This document shows positions 41,790 through 42,859 of a stretch of 42,859 bases of DNA, one piece after another (within the stretch, counting starts at the first letter, position 1; each line of letters opens with the position of its first letter). The DNA comes from a virus: positions 1 through 42,859 of the IMG/VR virus record IMGVR_UViG_3300047443_000290; one strand, given 5' to 3'. The notes under the pieces were generated by a model, which was not told the origin of the DNA, did not search any database, and saw nothing but the letters and a program-made list of their open reading frames with translations. The translations under genes and the position numbers were made by a program.

Positions 41790-42859
41790 AGCGGGCCGAG
41801 CAGCACCGCGCGGCGATCTTGCATGCGATATCCAGCGGCACTTTCGATTACCGCGCGACGTTCCCGGAATCGAAGATCGCGGCCCGGTTCGAGGACGCAG
41901 AGGCGACCCCGGGAGACAAACTGGTGATCGGCGATTACCTGGACAAATGGCTCGATCGCCAGAAGCTGGAGCGGAAGGCCAGCACGTACGACACCTACCG
42001 CAAGATCGTGATCGGCAAGCTGGATCCGTGGTTCGGCAAGTTGAAGCTGACCGAATTCCGCAGGAAGCATATGCGCGACAAGCTGGCCGCCTACCCGGCC
42101 GGCAACAAGACCTTGGGGAATATCCAGAGCGTGATGCGCGCCGCGCTGCAAGACGCCGTCGACGTCGACGAGCTGCTCGAGGTGAATCCGCTTGCCGGCT
42201 ACACCTACCGCCGGAAGGACGAGCCGAGGGAAGAGGACGAGATTGACCCATTCGATCGCGACGAGCAGGCCGCCATCCTGGCCGCGCTGGAAGGGCAGGG
42301 GCGCAACCTGGTGCAGTTCGCGTTCTGGACAGGCCTACGCACATCGGAGCTGGTCGCTCTGGACTGGAGCGACGTCGACTTCCTGCGTGGCGTGGTGCGC
42401 GTGTCGCGCGCGATGACCCAGCATGCCGACAAGCCGGAAGTGACGAAGACCGACGCGGGCCGACGCGAGGTCAAGCTGCTGCAGCCGGCGCTGGAAGCGC
42501 TGACGGCGCAGAAGGCGCACACCTACCTGGCCGGGAAGGAAGTTTTTCAGAACCCGCAAACGCTGGAGCGGTGGGCGGGCGACCAGCCGATCAGGAAAAC
42601 GCTGTGGACGGGAGCGCTGAAGCGCGCGGGGGTGCGCTACCGGTACCCGTACCAGACCCGTCACACGTACGCGAGTATGATGCTGTCGTCGGGCGAGCAT
42701 CCGATGTGGGTCGCCCAGCAGATGGGGCACGCGGACTGGTCGATGATTATTCGGCGTTACGGCCGATGGATGCCCGATGCTGACGACCAGGCGGGCAGCC
42801 GTGCGGAAGCGGTCTACGGAAAGAAAAAGGACGCCGCGAAGTTATCCGGGGCGTCCTGA
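41669..42859 (+). CDS. int: Tyrosine-recombinase integrase
   Basis: The 396-residue enzyme has an N-terminal DUF3596-like arm-binding domain (IEISFMYRGVRCRERVQLKPTSSNLKRAEQHRAAILHAISSGTFDYRATFP), a SAM-like core-binding domain (about 85-165) and a catalytic domain with Arg224 (FWTGLRTSELV), Lys260 region (VTKTDAGRR), Arg331-His332 (YQTRHTYAS), His354 (MGHADW) and nucleophile Tyr364 (IRRYGRWMP). The first His of the H-x-x-R motif is Tyr328 here, a substitution seen in this subgroup. It would integrate and excise the phage at an attachment site expected just beyond the right edge. GGAAGGA lies eight bases upstream of the ATG. Confidence 0.94.
   Translation: MGRDGRGVKAASESSIEISFMYRGVRCRERVQLKPTSSNLKRAEQHRAAILHAISSGTFDYRATFPESKIAARFEDAEATPGDKLVIGDYLDKWLDRQKLERKASTYDTYRKIVIGKLDPWFGKLKLTEFRRKHMRDKLAAYPAGNKTLGNIQSVMRAALQDAVDVDELLEVNPLAGYTYRRKDEPREEDEIDPFDRDEQAAILAALEGQGRNLVQFAFWTGLRTSELVALDWSDVDFLRGVVRVSRAMTQHADKPEVTKTDAGRREVKLLQPALEALTAQKAHTYLAGKEVFQNPQTLERWAGDQPIRKTLWTGALKRAGVRYRYPYQTRHTYASMMLSSGEHPMWVAQQMGHADWSMIIRRYGRWMPDADDQAGSRAEAVYGKKKDAAKLSGAS

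Noticed and set aside
1-42859. Attachment sites (attL/attR)
   Set aside because: The window ends at the integrase stop and starts at the Rz stop, and I saw no convincing direct repeat between the two ends, so the sites must lie outside if this is a full prophage.
1-42859. CRISPR array, tRNA or rRNA genes
   Set aside because: No regularly spaced repeats of 25-40 bases and no cloverleaf-like segment were seen. The only tandem repeats are the seven-base units at 26375-26402 and the operator repeats near 7.7 kb.
1-42859. Insertion sequence or transposase
   Set aside because: No transposase-like protein or terminal inverted repeats were found; the toxin-antitoxin pair and the reverse gene are simple insertions without transposon ends.

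Overview
The window is one essentially complete, high-GC temperate podovirus genome of the P22 type, most likely an integrated prophage. The GC-rich coding style and the protein families (DUF1376 replication protein, RecT plus YqaJ exonuclease, DUF3596-type integrase) fit a betaproteobacterial host (Burkholderiales, Oxalobacteraceae-like). The host assignment is inference from style, not a database match. The right edge falls exactly on the integrase stop codon and the left edge on the Rz stop codon, so no attachment site or host DNA can be seen.

Layout. About 22.0-8.2 kb and 6.3-0 kb (minus strand, late genes) run in nearly P22 order: small and large terminase, portal, two tiny genes, a GroES-like co-chaperonin, scaffold, coat protein and companions, a tail adaptor, a gp14-like protein, three ejection proteins, then gp10-like stabiliser, two further virion proteins, tailspike, holin, endolysin and nested Rz/Rz1. 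Intrinsic terminators punctuate this operon at 22.03, 16.13, 14.57, 6.24 and 1.34 kb, which suggests late antitermination or deliberate level-setting. Between the ejection genes and the gp10-like gene (6.28-8.30 kb) sits a module built like P22 immI: two divergent ribbon-helix-helix proteins, a field of repeated operators, a BRO-N antirepressor-type gene and a Rha-type gene, plus a previously easy-to-miss 41-residue membrane protein.

At 22.2-22.9 kb a plus-strand toxin-antitoxin pair with a consensus promoter interrupts the minus-strand genes. From 23.06 to 28.33 kb (minus strand) lie early-left genes: NinX, a possible late regulator, many tiny overlapping genes, a RuvC-like resolvase, a lambda P-like helicase loader, a DUF1376 replication protein with an embedded candidate origin, and a Dam-type methylase.

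The immunity region (28.43-31.20 kb) is lambda-like: cro with a terminator, three operators and a PR-type promoter, a cleavable CI repressor, four genes in the rex position downstream of cI (two small tandem paralogues, a lipoprotein, a membrane-anchored coiled-coil protein), a strong terminator, then two more copies of the same operator over a PL-type promoter. From PL the plus-strand early-right operon (31.24-42.86 kb) carries small genes, RecT, a YqaJ-type exonuclease, a DnaQ-like exonuclease, several unknown proteins, a DUF5131 radical-SAM-like protein, an ASCH-like protein, an excisionase-like protein and the integrase. One gene at 39.8-40.2 kb runs backwards with its own promoter and looks like a moron.

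The parts most worth following up are the immI-like switch with its repeated TTTGACATCC operator, the cI-linked four-gene cassette, and the candidate origin inside the replication gene.
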